From assembly GCA_910575035.1 (NCBI GenBank), contig CAJTDL010000001.1, positions 186,001-250,000 of the forward strand: a DNA stretch of 64,000 nucleotides, written 5' to 3'. Of this stretch, positions 39,878 to 49,664 are shown piece by piece. Source of the stretch: Lachnospiraceae bacterium. Its GTDB lineage: Bacteria > Bacillota > Clostridia > Lachnospirales > Lachnospiraceae. How positions within the stretch are numbered: position 1 is the stretch's first letter; the number at the start of each line of letters is the position of its first letter. The notes beneath the pieces were generated by a model. The model was given only the letters and a program-made list of their open reading frames with translations. It ran no database searches and had not been told where the DNA came from. Both the position numbers and the translations under genes were made by a program.

Positions 39878-41707
39878 CTATTTCTTAAACCCAGCCCTCT
39901 TACGCAGCGTAGGATCCAATATCCTCTTCCGAATCCTCAAGCTCTGCGGCGTTACCTCCAACAGCTCATCCGTCTCAATAAACTCCAACGCCTGCTCCAG
40001 GCTCAAAATCTTCGGCGGTGTCAGCGTCAGCGCTTCGTCTGCACTGGAGGAGCGTGTATTGGTCAAATGCTTCTTCTTGCAGACATTGATCTCAATATCC
40101 TCCGGCTTCGCGCTCTGCCCGATTACCATGCCCGCATACACCCTTTCTCCAGGCCCAATAAACAGCGTCCCCCGATCCTGTGCCCCAAACAGCCCATAGG
40201 TTACGGATTCCCCTGTCTCGAATGCGATCAAAGACCCTTGTTTCCGGTAAGAAATATCTCCTCTATAAGGGGCATATCCATTAAAAATCGTATTAATAAT
40301 CCCATTTCCCTTCGTATCCGTCAGAAATTCACTGCGGTACCCAATCAGCCCACGGGAAGGGATATTAAATTCCAGGCGCGTATACCCGCCGCTGATGGGG
40401 CCCATATTTTGCAGTTCCCCTTTGCGCTGGCTTAATTTTTCAATCACAGAACCTGTAAACTCGTCTGGCACATCCACATAAGCAAGTTCCATAGGCTCTA
40501 ATTTTTTCCCATTTTCACCCGGATGGTATAAAACCTCTGCCTTGCTTACCGCAAATTCATAGCCTTCCCGGCGCATATTTTCAATCAGCACGGACAAATG
40601 CAGCTCCCCGCGCCCGGAAACCTTCAGGCTGTCAGGGCTGTCTGTTTCTTCTACCCGCAGGGAAACGTCTGTGTTCAATTCCCGGAACAGCCTGTCACGG
40701 ATATGCCTGGAGGTGACAAATTTCCCTTCCTGCCCAGCTAATGGGCTGTCATTTACAATAAAGTTCATGGAGATGGTAGGTTCGGAAATTTTCTGGAAAT
40801 CTATGGCCACAGGGGCTTCCGGGGCGCAGATGGTATCCCCGATATGGATGTCTGCAATACCGGAAATAGCTACAATAGAGCCAATCCTGGCTTCCGCCAC
40901 ATCTACCTTGTTCAGGCCGTCAAATTCATAGAGCTTGCTGATGCGCACCTTCTGCAGCTTGTCTGGCTCATGGTGGTTTACCACTACGGCCTCCTGGTTA
41001 ATCTTCAGGCAGCCGTTATCTACCTTGCCAACGCCGATGCGGCCCACGTATTCATTATAGTCTATGGTGCTGATCAGTACCTGGGTATTGGCATCCGGAT
41101 CGCCCTCTGGAGCCGGGATGTATTCCAGAATCGTCTCAAAAAGGGCGGTCATGTCCTTTTTCTCATCATTTAAGTCCTTGACCGCATAGCCATCCCTTGC
41201 AGAAGCATAGATAAAGGGGCAGTCCAGCTGCTCGTCAGAAGCATCCAGATCCATAAACAGTTCAAGAACCTCGTCAATCACTTCATCTGGGCGGGCCTCT
41301 GGGCGGTCAATTTTGTTGATGCAGACGATAACAGGGAGCTCTAAGGCCAGAGCCTTCATCAGAACAAACTTAGTCTGGGGCATGGCGCCTTCAAAAGCAT
41401 CTACCACCAGGACAACGCCATTTACCATTTTCAGCACGCGCTCCACCTCGCCGCCAAAATCAGCATGGCCAGGTGTGTCGATGATGTTGATCTTTGTATC
41501 CTTATAGAAAACGGCGGTGTTTTTGGAAAGGATCGTGATCCCACGCTCCCGTTCGATATCGTTGGAATCCATTACGCGTTCCTGTACATCCTGATTGGCA
41601 CGGAATACGCCGCTTTGCTTTAACAGCTCATCCACCAGGGTGGTCTTGCCATGATCCACATGGGCAATGATTGCAATGTTGCGGATATCTTCTCGTTTCA
41701 TTTTCAT
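39878..41707 (-). CDS. typA: Ribosome-associated translational GTPase TypA/BipA
   Basis: An elongation-factor-like GTPase that acts on ribosome assembly and stress translation. ATG 41707 (minus) gives 609 residues starting MKMKREDIRN; the longer frame upstream has no binding site. G motifs: IAHVDHGKTTLVDELL (G1), DTPGHADFGGEVERVL (G3) and NKIDRPEARP (G4). The EF-G-like domains III and V and the BipA-specific C-terminal domain follow, with RGELHLSVLIENMRREGYE and the end DEALTLTPPKILSLEQALEFIE. Confidence 0.97.
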   Translation of the reverse strand: MKMKREDIRNIAIIAHVDHGKTTLVDELLKQSGVFRANQDVQERVMDSNDIERERGITILSKNTAVFYKDTKINIIDTPGHADFGGEVERVLKMVNGVVLVVDAFEGAMPQTKFVLMKALALELPVIVCINKIDRPEARPDEVIDEVLELFMDLDASDEQLDCPFIYASARDGYAVKDLNDEKKDMTALFETILEYIPAPEGDPDANTQVLISTIDYNEYVGRIGVGKVDNGCLKINQEAVVVNHHEPDKLQKVRISKLYEFDGLNKVDVAEARIGSIVAISGIADIHIGDTICAPEAPVAIDFQKISEPTISMNFIVNDSPLAGQEGKFVTSRHIRDRLFRELNTDVSLRVEETDSPDSLKVSGRGELHLSVLIENMRREGYEFAVSKAEVLYHPGENGKKLEPMELAYVDVPDEFTGSVIEKLSQRKGELQNMGPISGGYTRLEFNIPSRGLIGYRSEFLTDTKGNGIINTIFNGYAPYRGDISYRKQGSLIAFETGESVTYGLFGAQDRGTLFIGPGERVYAGMVIGQSAKPEDIEINVCKKKHLTNTRSSSADEALTLTPPKILSLEQALEFIETDELLEVTPQSLRIRKRILDPTLRKRAGFKK

Positions 41708-41888
41708 AAAGTTGGACCTTCTTTCTAATATTTGATCAGGGGATATCCTGATAATTTTCTTGCCCTGCAAAAGCCATTTCCTAAAAAATAGATGGAAAAA
41801 TAACGGAATGGCTTTTTGTATTTTACCACATAATTTCTATTTGGCAAGGTTTTTGTAAAAGAATGTGGTGTTTATGGCAAAATTGAGG

Positions 41889-42120
41889 TATAATGATAAA
41901 TGTAACTGGAAAAACTGCCCGCTTTCTGAAGGTAACACCGCAGCTTCGCATAGAAAACGGTCGGGGATAGGGTTTTGTACAGCCTATATTTTGTTGTGGG
42001 AGAGGTGAGTGAAAGCGGGAAGGGGCAGCCTGGTGTCCACCGGGCAGAATGTACAATAATTAGAGGACACTAAGGCAGGCCTGGAGCAGGATAATCAAAG
42101 GGATGGAAAGTTATATGAGG
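41889..42120 (+). promoter_or_regulatory. Promoter and structured 5' leader of the DUF4190 gene (candidate regulatory RNA)
   Basis: TATAAT at 41889-41894 starts a leader of about 240 nt. CTGCCCGCTTTC (41915-41926) is complementary to GAAAGCGGG (42011-42019) plus GGGCAG (42023-42028), enclosing about 85 nt. A second hairpin CCTGGTG-TC-CACCGGG follows at about 42030-42045. I do not recognise a known riboswitch class. The ribosome binding site GAGGAGGTTTCTGAATC precedes ATG 42134. Confidence 0.4.
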
Positions 42121-42133
42121 AGGTTTCTGAATC

Positions 42134-42910
42134 ATGAGTGACAAAAATAATTTATTTGTAAGCGGAAGCCAGCCAGAAAATGGGGCTCCGTCTGGCTATG
42201 GGCAGGGCGCGGTGCAGTTGGATGAGCCAGGAAGCCAGCATTATGGAACACAGCCTGGCCATGGCCAGCAGGAAAAAGTGCAGCTGAATAAGCCAGAGGC
42301 TCAGGAATATGGGAGCCCAACTGGCTATGGCCAGGAGGGGGCACGGCCAGAACATTCAGAGTATGGAAGCCCATCCGGTTTTGGCCAGGATAACGCAGGC
42401 CAGCCCAGGAACAGGCAGGATTATGGCACGCCGCCAGGCTATGGCCAGGGGTATGGAAGGCAATCAGGCCATGATGATGGGAACCAGCCAAATTATGGCC
42501 AGGATAATAGAGGCCAGTCAGATTATGGGCAGAATTATAACAATCAGCCAGGTTATAGGCAAGATTACAGCGGTCAGACGGAATATGGACAGGAAAATGG
42601 ATATTATGGCCAGCCGCCCAGCATTGGCTTTGGGATTGCTTCCCTGGTGTGCGGTATTCTTGCGCTGGTGACTTGCTGTGTTTGGTGCCTTAGCATTCCC
42701 TTAGGCGTGGTATCCATTGTGCTTGGAATTATCCAGATACAGAAGAAAACGGCAAAGGGCATGGCGATTGCAGGGATTGTGTGTTCCGCAGTTGGGGTGC
42801 TTTTGGCGATTGTTGTAGTTGTGTATGCGAATTTTGTTCAAAGGCAGTATATTAATAGCCCTATGTATAATGAGATTATGAGAGAGATCATGGAAGAAAT
42901 ATATGAATAG
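42134..42910 (+). CDS. DUF4190 membrane protein with a Gly/Tyr/Gln-rich N-terminal region
   Basis: A 258-residue protein. Residues 1-155 are low complexity: repeated YGQ, GYGQ and YG.P.GYGQ units rich in Gly, Gln, Tyr, Asn and Ser, so probably disordered and facing the cytoplasm. Residues about 160-240 form the DUF4190 unit: GIASLVCGILALVTCCVWCLSI..., a short basic loop QKKTAKGMAIAG, and a second helix VGVLLAIVVVVYANF. The role of DUF4190 proteins is unknown. The N-terminal composition resembles phase-separating tails, which is inference only. Confidence 0.75.
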   Translation: MSDKNNLFVSGSQPENGAPSGYGQGAVQLDEPGSQHYGTQPGHGQQEKVQLNKPEAQEYGSPTGYGQEGARPEHSEYGSPSGFGQDNAGQPRNRQDYGTPPGYGQGYGRQSGHDDGNQPNYGQDNRGQSDYGQNYNNQPGYRQDYSGQTEYGQENGYYGQPPSIGFGIASLVCGILALVTCCVWCLSIPLGVVSIVLGIIQIQKKTAKGMAIAGIVCSAVGVLLAIVVVVYANFVQRQYINSPMYNEIMREIMEEIYE

Positions 42911-42924
42911 GGTGTTGTTATGAG

Positions 42925-43138
42925 GGGCTTCCAGGTTGTGAATCAATGCCAGTAACTTAAGGGATTTTGCGGACGTCCCTGTCCGTAAATCTCTGGTATT
43001 TTGGGAACTGCTAAGAAACTCTAATTCCCTAACAAGTCACAAAAGCAGCCCCTTATACCCGCCCCCTGACGTCCACTTAGCCACCCCTGATGTCCGCTTA
43101 CCCCCTTAAAATTACTGGCATTGGCCGTGAATAGTAAC
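42925..43138 (+). repeat. Type B element (42944-43123) inside a type A terminus
   Basis: GGGCTTCCAGGTTGTGAAT (42925-42943) is a type A right end cut after GTGAAT. The type B element runs from CAATGCCAGTAACTTAAGGG to CCCTTAAAATTACTGGCATTG. Then GGCCGTGAATAGTAAC (to 43138) repeats and completes the type A end. GGYYGTGAAT is thus present on both sides as a roughly 10-bp direct repeat. Confidence 0.65.
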
Positions 43139-43179
43139 AGTATTTAAGTTGTGATTGCAGTTAAAATGCATTCTATCAC

Positions 43180-43208
43180 TTGACAAGGGAAAAGCCGGGC
43201 TTTATAAT
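43180..43208 (+). promoter_or_regulatory. Promoter of the ileS leader
   Basis: Consensus TTGACA (43180-43185), a 17-bp spacer and TATAAT (43203-43208), directly before the T-box leader. Confidence 0.85.
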
Positions 43209-43214
43209 ACTTTG

Positions 43215-43620
43215 CAGATAGGAAAAAGACAATGACGAAGACAGTAGGGCAGCATTCCAATGCAGCAGCGAGCCGGGAGGGTGGAAGCCGGCGCATCTGG
43301 GTTTGCCTGAATATCACTTCTGAGTTGCTGGCTGAAATCTTTGGTTCCTTCTGGCAAATATACAGATAGAATCCCCGTAGGAGCAAATGGCTCTGCGGTG
43401 TGAAGTGAGGGCGCAGGAAGGCTTGAGGCTAAGAGAGTAGGCTATGACGGGCTATTCCTCCGTTATGGGAATCATGTATGCTGGCATGTCAGGAAAGACG
43501 CATTTTGGTGAGGTTTCGCTGAAATGGGTGGATACCTACAGCGCCAAAGTACAATGTAACAGGTGGTTAACGATGCCATGATTGGGCTTCGTCCTTTTAC
43601 AGAGGGCGGAGCCTTTTGTA
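43215..43620 (+). promoter_or_regulatory. T-box riboswitch controlling ileS (variant T-box core)
   Basis: A leader of about 450 nt lies between a consensus promoter and ileS. It contains a GACGAAGACAGTAGGG stem-I start, an apical GGGTGGAAGCCGG segment, and GAATATCACTTCTGAG, in which ATC is a plausible isoleucine specifier. A T-box-like CAGGTGGTTAACGATG follows at 43559-43574. The terminator pairs GGCTTCGTCC with GGGCGGAGCC and ends in TTTTG (43585-43618). The T-box core departs from the usual GGGTGGNACCGCG, but the UGGU bulge is kept. Confidence 0.8.
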
Positions 43621-43671
43621 TTATTTAAACCCCTAAAACATTCATAATCATCGAAAGGAGAATAGAGGCAA

Positions 43672-46600
43672 ATGTACCACAAAGTGGAGACAAACCTGAA
43701 CTTTGTAGAAAGGGAGAAACAGACCGAGAAGTTTTGGAAGGACAATGATATTTTCAGGAAAAGTATGGAGAACCGAAAAGAGGGGGAAACTTATACCTTC
43801 TATGACGGCCCTCCTACAGCCAACGGGAAGCCGCATATTGGCCACGTGCTGACCAGGGTAATCAAAGATATGATTCCGCGCTATCAGACCATGAAAGGGA
43901 AGATGGTTCCCAGAAAGGCAGGATGGGATACCCATGGGCTTCCTGTCGAACTGGAAGTGGAACGGCTGTTAGGGCTGGACGGGAAAGAACAGATTGAAGA
44001 ATATGGGCTGGAGCCATTTATTGACAAGTGTAAGGAAAGCGTGTGGAAATATAAGGGCATGTGGGAGGATTTTTCCGGTACCGTTGGGTTCTGGGCAGAT
44101 ATGGATGATCCCTATGTGACTTACCATAATGATTTTATTGAGTCAGAATGGTGGGCATTGAAGGAAATCTGGAATCGGAAATTATTGTATAAAGGCTTTA
44201 AGATTGTGCCTTACTGCCCCCGCTGCGGCACCCCTCTTTCTTCCCAGGAGGTGGCTCAGGGTTATAAAACGGTAAAAGAACGCTCTGCTATCGTCCGTTT
44301 TAAGGCAAAGGGGGAGGATGCGTATTTCCTGGCATGGACCACAACCCCCTGGACCTTGCCCTCGAACCTTGCCCTTTGCGTCAACCCAGATGAAACTTAC
44401 TGCAAGGTGAAGGCATCCGATGGCTATACCTACTATATGGCAGAGGCTTTGTTGGATAAGGTATTGGCGGCTTTGCTGACAAAAGAGCAGCAGGAAGCCG
44501 GGGAAAAAGCCTACGAAGTTCTGGAAACATATAAAGGGACAGAACTGGAATACCGGGAGTATGAGCCGTTGTTTGGGTTTACCGGGGATTTCGTGGCAAA
44601 GCAGAATAAGAAAGCCCATTTTGTAACCTGTGACAGCTATGTTACCATGACAGACGGTACAGGAATCGTCCATATTGCCCCTGCTTTTGGTGAGGATGAC
44701 GCTAAGGTTGGGAGGAATTATGACCTGCCCTTTGTACAGTTTGTCAACGGCAAAGGCGAGCTGACGGAAGAGACCTCCTATGCCGGGATCTTCTGCAAAA
44801 AGGCAGACCCTATCATCCTGCAGGATCTGGAAGACCAGAAGCTGCTGTTTGACGCGCCAAAATTCGAGCATGACTATCCCCATTGCTGGCGCTGCGACAC
44901 GCCGCTGATCTATTATGCAAGGGAATCCTGGTTCATTAAGATGACAGAGGTAAAGGATGATTTGATCCGCAACAACAATACCATCAACTGGATCCCGGAG
45001 AGCATTGGAAAAGGGCGTTTTGGGGACTGGCTGGAAAATGTGCAGGACTGGGGGATTTCCAGAAACCGTTATTGGGGCACGCCCCTGAATATCTGGGAAT
45101 GTGAATGCGGCCATATGCACTCAGTTGGAAGTATTGCTGAGCTGAAGGAGATGTCAGACAACTGCCCTGAGGAAATTGAGCTGCACCGTCCATATATTGA
45201 TGCTGTCACCATCAAATGCCCGGAGTGCGGCAAGGAAATGCACCGTGTGCCAGAGGTGATCGACTGCTGGTTTGACTCCGGCGCAATGCCTTTTGCCCAG
45301 CACCACTATCCATTTGAAAATAAAGAAGTTTTTGAGCAGCAGTTCCCAGCCCAGTTTATCTCTGAGGCGGTTGACCAGACCAGGGGCTGGTTCTATTCTC
45401 TGTTGGCCGAGTCCACGCTGTTGTTCAACAAGGCGCCGTATGAAAACGTAATTGTCCTTGGCCATGTCCAGGATGAAAACGGACAGAAAATGAGCAAGTC
45501 CAAAGGAAATGCCGTAGATCCCTTTGACGCCCTAAAGACCTATGGCGCAGATGCTATCCGCTGGTATTTCTACGTTAATTCCGCCCCCTGGCTGCCGAAC
45601 CGTTTCCATGGAAAGGCCGTGCAGGAAGGCCAGCGTAAATTTATGGGAACCTTGTGGAACACCTACGCATTTTTTGTGCTTTATGCCAATATTGACAATT
45701 TTGATGCTACAAAATATACCCTGGAACCGGAGAAATTGTCTGTTATGGACAAATGGCTTCTTTCAAAGCTGAATACATTGGTATCCAAGGTGGACAGCGA
45801 CCTGGGCAATTACCGTATCCCGGAAGCCGCAAGGGCATTGCAGGAATTTGTAGATGACATGAGCAACTGGTATGTCAGAAGGAGCCGGGAGCGTTTCTGG
45901 GCAAAAGGCATGGAACAGGATAAGGTTAACGCCTATATGACCCTGTACACTGCCCTGGTTACGGTAAGCAAGGCTGCCGCCCCTATGATCCCCTTTATGG
46001 CAGAGGATATCTACCGCAACCTGGTATGCAGCATTGACGCTTCTGCCCCGGAAAGCGTACACCTGTGCGACTTCCCTGTACCGGACGCTGCGCTGGTGGA
46101 CCAGGAGCTGGAGAAAAACATGGATGAGGTTCTGAAGATCGTGGTAATGGGCAGGGCATGCAGAAATGCCGCCAACATCAAGAACCGCCAGCCCATCGGC
46201 GGCATGTTTGTAAAAGCCCCCTATGAACTTCCAGAATTATTCCAGGAGATTATCCAGGATGAGCTGAATGTGAAAAACGTTTCCTTTACGGATGATGTGA
46301 GCAGTTTTACCGACTATATTTTCAAGCCTCAGCTGCGTACAGTAGGGCCTAAATACGGCAAATTCCTGAAACAGATCCAACAGGCATTGGCAGGCTTAGA
46401 CGGCAACCAGGCTATGGCAGAGTTAAAGGCAAAGGGAAGCCTAACCCTTGACAGTGTAAACAAAGACGTTGTATTATATGAAGAGGATCTGTTGATCACC
46501 ATGACACAGCAGGAAGGCTATGTAACAGAGGGTGATAACGAGGTAACCGTCGTGCTGAATACCAACCTGACCCCGGAATTGATCCAGGAGGGATTCGTCC

Positions 46601-46836
46601 GCGAGCTGATCAGCAAGATCCAGACTATGCGAAAAGAAGCAGGCTTTGAGGTAATGGATAAAATTTATATCTCTTATCAGTCAGGAGAAACCATTGCCCA
46701 GATCTTCCAGGATTACGGAACCCAGATCCAATCTGAGGTTCTGGCAGTTGGCATTGCCAATGGCGCAGCCAAAGGCTATTCCAAAGAATGGAATATCAAC
46801 GGAGAGCCTGTAACATTGGGCGTAGAGAAAGCATAA
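43672..46836 (+). CDS. ileS: Isoleucyl-tRNA synthetase
   Basis: Charges tRNA-Ile. 1054 residues, the long form typical of many anaerobes and of eukaryotic-like IleRS (type 2). The HIGH-type motif is PPTANGKPHIGHVLTRV (near residue 45), the editing CP1 domain contains the TTTPWTLPSNLALCVNP segment, and KMSKSKGNAVDP lies near residue 610. The anticodon-binding region has NWYVRRSRERFW. The long-form length and the absence of a C-terminal zinc finger fit a type that is often naturally less sensitive to mupirocin; this is inference. Binding site GAAAGGAG precedes the ATG. Confidence 0.97.
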   Translation: MYHKVETNLNFVEREKQTEKFWKDNDIFRKSMENRKEGETYTFYDGPPTANGKPHIGHVLTRVIKDMIPRYQTMKGKMVPRKAGWDTHGLPVELEVERLLGLDGKEQIEEYGLEPFIDKCKESVWKYKGMWEDFSGTVGFWADMDDPYVTYHNDFIESEWWALKEIWNRKLLYKGFKIVPYCPRCGTPLSSQEVAQGYKTVKERSAIVRFKAKGEDAYFLAWTTTPWTLPSNLALCVNPDETYCKVKASDGYTYYMAEALLDKVLAALLTKEQQEAGEKAYEVLETYKGTELEYREYEPLFGFTGDFVAKQNKKAHFVTCDSYVTMTDGTGIVHIAPAFGEDDAKVGRNYDLPFVQFVNGKGELTEETSYAGIFCKKADPIILQDLEDQKLLFDAPKFEHDYPHCWRCDTPLIYYARESWFIKMTEVKDDLIRNNNTINWIPESIGKGRFGDWLENVQDWGISRNRYWGTPLNIWECECGHMHSVGSIAELKEMSDNCPEEIELHRPYIDAVTIKCPECGKEMHRVPEVIDCWFDSGAMPFAQHHYPFENKEVFEQQFPAQFISEAVDQTRGWFYSLLAESTLLFNKAPYENVIVLGHVQDENGQKMSKSKGNAVDPFDALKTYGADAIRWYFYVNSAPWLPNRFHGKAVQEGQRKFMGTLWNTYAFFVLYANIDNFDATKYTLEPEKLSVMDKWLLSKLNTLVSKVDSDLGNYRIPEAARALQEFVDDMSNWYVRRSRERFWAKGMEQDKVNAYMTLYTALVTVSKAAAPMIPFMAEDIYRNLVCSIDASAPESVHLCDFPVPDAALVDQELEKNMDEVLKIVVMGRACRNAANIKNRQPIGGMFVKAPYELPELFQEIIQDELNVKNVSFTDDVSSFTDYIFKPQLRTVGPKYGKFLKQIQQALAGLDGNQAMAELKAKGSLTLDSVNKDVVLYEEDLLITMTQQEGYVTEGDNEVTVVLNTNLTPELIQEGFVRELISKIQTMRKEAGFEVMDKIYISYQSGETIAQIFQDYGTQIQSEVLAVGIANGAAKGYSKEWNINGEPVTLGVEKA

Positions 46837-47023
46837 AGCTATGTCTTATCATTTCTGGCTGCGCAAGATAAAATAACAAATAAAAAGTGCGCAGGCCTGG
46901 CGAAGGCATCATGGCAGATTATTGCCATGCAAACCGCCAATTAGAGATGTGCAGGGATACCTTGCAATCAAAGAGGGATTTTTCATTTCTGGAAGCAACC
47001 ATCCAGAAAGGAAGGAGATAACA

Positions 47024-49489
47024 ATGCAGAATAAAAAGTTTGAAAAAGAAACATTTATCCAGGAAATCAAAGACAACGTAAAGAACCTTTACCGCAAGAC
47101 CTTAGAGGAAGCTTCCCAACAAGAAGTGTACCATGCTGTTTCCCAGGCGGTAAAGGAGGTGATCATTGACCAATGGCTTGCCACCCAAAAGACCTTTCAG
47201 AAGCAAGACCCCAAGATTGTGTACTATATGTCCATGGAATTCCTTATGGGCAGGGCACTTGGGAACAACCTGATCAACCTCACCGCTTACAAAGAGGTGA
47301 AAGAAGCCTTAGAGGAGATTGGATTTGACTTAAATGTAATTGAAGACCAGGAGCCAGACCCAGCCCTTGGGAACGGCGGCCTTGGAAGGCTTGCCGCCTG
47401 CTTTATGGAATCCCTGTCTACCTTGGGCTATGCCGCTTATGGATGCGGTATCCGCTATCATTACGGCCTCTTCCGCCAGGAGATCAAAGACGGTTTCCAG
47501 ACCGAGGAGCCAGACAACTGGTTAAAGGACGGCTATCCTTTCGAATTGAGGCGCCCAGAGCATACCTTCCCTGTAAAATTCGGCGGCTATGTCCGCTCTG
47601 AGGTGGATGGGAGCGGAAAAATGCGGTTTATCCACGAGGGTTTCCAGACCATCCGTGCCGTCCCCTACGATATGCCGGTGGTAGGGTATGACAACAACAT
47701 GGTAAACGTATTGATTGCCTGGGATGCTGAGCCGGAGAAATACTTTGAGCTGGATGCGTTTGACAAGGGCGATTACAACAAAGCCGTAGAGCAGGGCAAC
47801 CTGGCCAGGAACCTGGTAAATGTCTTATATCCAAACGACAACCAGATCCAGGGTAAGGAGCTGCGTTTAAAACAGCAGTATTTCTTTGTATCCGCCAGCG
47901 TACAACGGGCAGTGGCACGTTATAAGAAATACCACGATGACCTGCATAAGCTTCCGGAGAAGGTAGCGATCCAGTTAAATGATACCCATCCTACCGTAGC
48001 AGTGGCAGAGCTGATGCGTATTCTGCTGGATGAGGAAGGCATGGAATGGGATGAGGCATGGGAGATCACCACACATACCTGCGCATACACCAACCACACC
48101 ATTATGTCTGAGGCATTGGAAAAATGGCCCATTGAGATTTTCTCCAGGCTTCTGCCCAGGATCTACCAGATTGTGGAAGAGATTAACCGCCGCTTTATCA
48201 TAGACATTGAAAAGAAGTTCCCAGGGGATTTCAACAAAGTAAAGAAAATGGCGATTATTTACGATGGCCAGGTAAAGATGGCGCATCTTGCCATTGCTGC
48301 AGGCTGCTCTGTCAACGGCGTAGCAAGGCTCCATACGGAGATCCTGAAGAATCAGGAGCTGCATGATTTCTACCTGATGTTCCCGGAGAAATTCAACAAC
48401 AAGACCAACGGCATTACCCAGAGAAGGTTCTTATACCATGGGAACCCATTTCTGTCAGAATGGATCAATAAACACATCGGGAATGACTGGGTGACTAACC
48501 TGCCCCATCTGGAAAATTTGGCTGTCTATGCAGAAGATGAGAAGGCACAGCATGAGTTTATGAATATCAAATACCAGAATAAGCTGCGCTTGGCAGAATA
48601 TATCCGTAAGCACAATGGCATTGAAGTGAATCCCCGCTCTATTTTCGATGTGCAGGTAAAACGCCTCCATGAGTACAAACGCCAGCTGCTGAATATCTTG
48701 CATGTGATGTATTTGTACAATAAGCTCAAAGCGCATCCAGATATGGAGTTTTACCCCAGGACATTTATCTTCGGCGCAAAGGCAGCGGCAGGCTACAAGA
48801 TTGCCAAGCTGACCATTAAGCTGATCAACAGCGTGGCCGACGTAGTGAATAATGACGCTTCCATCCATGGGAAGATTAAAGTGGTATTTATTGAGGATTA
48901 CAAGGTATCCATTGCAGAGCAGATTTTTGCGGCGTCCGATGTGTCTGAGCAGATTTCTACAGCAAGCAAAGAGGCGTCTGGAACCGGAAACATGAAATTT
49001 ATGCTGAATGGCGCTGTGACGTTAGGCACCATGGATGGCGCCAATGTGGAGATTGTGGAAGAAGTTGGGGAAGAAAATGCCTTTATTTTCGGCATGAGCT
49101 CCCAGGAAGTGATTGACCATGAGCACAAACGGGATTATGACCCCATGCAGATCTTTAACCAGGATCAGGAGATCCGCCAGGTATTGATGCAGCTGATCAA
49201 CGGAATGTATTCCAGAAATGATCCAGAACTCTTCCGCCCGCTGTATAATTCCCTGCTGAACACGCAGGAGACACAGTATGCAGACACTTACTTTATCCTG
49301 AAGGATTTCCGCTCTTATGCAGAGGCTCAGGAGAAGGTGGAGCAGGCTTACCGTGATGAGAAGAGGTGGGCTAAGATGGCGATTTTGAATGTGTCACATG
49401 CCGGGAAGTTTACGTCAGACAGGACGATCCAGGAATATGTGGATGATATCTGGCATTTGAATAAGGTGAAGGTGGAGTTGCCAGAATAA
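47024..49489 (+). CDS. glgP: Glycogen/alpha-glucan phosphorylase
   Basis: Releases glucose 1-phosphate from glycogen or maltodextrin. ATG 47024 follows AAGGAAGGAGATAAC; the frame further upstream (46922) is not used. 821 residues, the usual length. Family features: DPALGNGGLGRLAACFMES, RIHEYKRQ-type VKRLHEYKRQLLN, and the PLP-lysine signature EASGTGNMKFMLNGAVTLGT near residue 650. No other glycogen genes are adjacent; a terminator follows at 49568. Confidence 0.96.
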   Translation: MQNKKFEKETFIQEIKDNVKNLYRKTLEEASQQEVYHAVSQAVKEVIIDQWLATQKTFQKQDPKIVYYMSMEFLMGRALGNNLINLTAYKEVKEALEEIGFDLNVIEDQEPDPALGNGGLGRLAACFMESLSTLGYAAYGCGIRYHYGLFRQEIKDGFQTEEPDNWLKDGYPFELRRPEHTFPVKFGGYVRSEVDGSGKMRFIHEGFQTIRAVPYDMPVVGYDNNMVNVLIAWDAEPEKYFELDAFDKGDYNKAVEQGNLARNLVNVLYPNDNQIQGKELRLKQQYFFVSASVQRAVARYKKYHDDLHKLPEKVAIQLNDTHPTVAVAELMRILLDEEGMEWDEAWEITTHTCAYTNHTIMSEALEKWPIEIFSRLLPRIYQIVEEINRRFIIDIEKKFPGDFNKVKKMAIIYDGQVKMAHLAIAAGCSVNGVARLHTEILKNQELHDFYLMFPEKFNNKTNGITQRRFLYHGNPFLSEWINKHIGNDWVTNLPHLENLAVYAEDEKAQHEFMNIKYQNKLRLAEYIRKHNGIEVNPRSIFDVQVKRLHEYKRQLLNILHVMYLYNKLKAHPDMEFYPRTFIFGAKAAAGYKIAKLTIKLINSVADVVNNDASIHGKIKVVFIEDYKVSIAEQIFAASDVSEQISTASKEASGTGNMKFMLNGAVTLGTMDGANVEIVEEVGEENAFIFGMSSQEVIDHEHKRDYDPMQIFNQDQEIRQVLMQLINGMYSRNDPELFRPLYNSLLNTQETQYADTYFILKDFRSYAEAQEKVEQAYRDEKRWAKMAILNVSHAGKFTSDRTIQEYVDDIWHLNKVKVELPE

Positions 49490-49567
49490 AGTGAGGGGAT
49501 ATTAGGGTCATAGATTTTCTGTAACCGTGGCTACTGGGCAGAAAAGGTAAATAAAGAGTTTTAGACA

Positions 49568-49604
49568 GGGGCAAAGAGCTTGTAATAGGGCTTTTTGCCC
49601 TTTT
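49568..49604 (+). terminator. Terminator after glgP
   Basis: GGGCAAAGAGC (49568-49578) pairs with GGCTTTTTGCCC (49589-49600), followed by TTTT. Confidence 0.8.
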
Positions 49605-49635
49605 ATAATGAAATTTTATTTTTTTCTGGAAATTA

Positions 49636-49664
49636 TTGTAATTTTACTGGTATTGGAGTATAAT
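49636..49664 (+). promoter_or_regulatory. Promoter of the secreted repeat-module protein
   Basis: TTGTAA (49636-49641), a 17-bp spacer and TATAAT (49659-49664). The leader to 49829 contains a small hairpin (CAAGGGAA-GG-TTCCCTTG) and the ribosome binding site GTAGGAGGATG. Confidence 0.65.
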
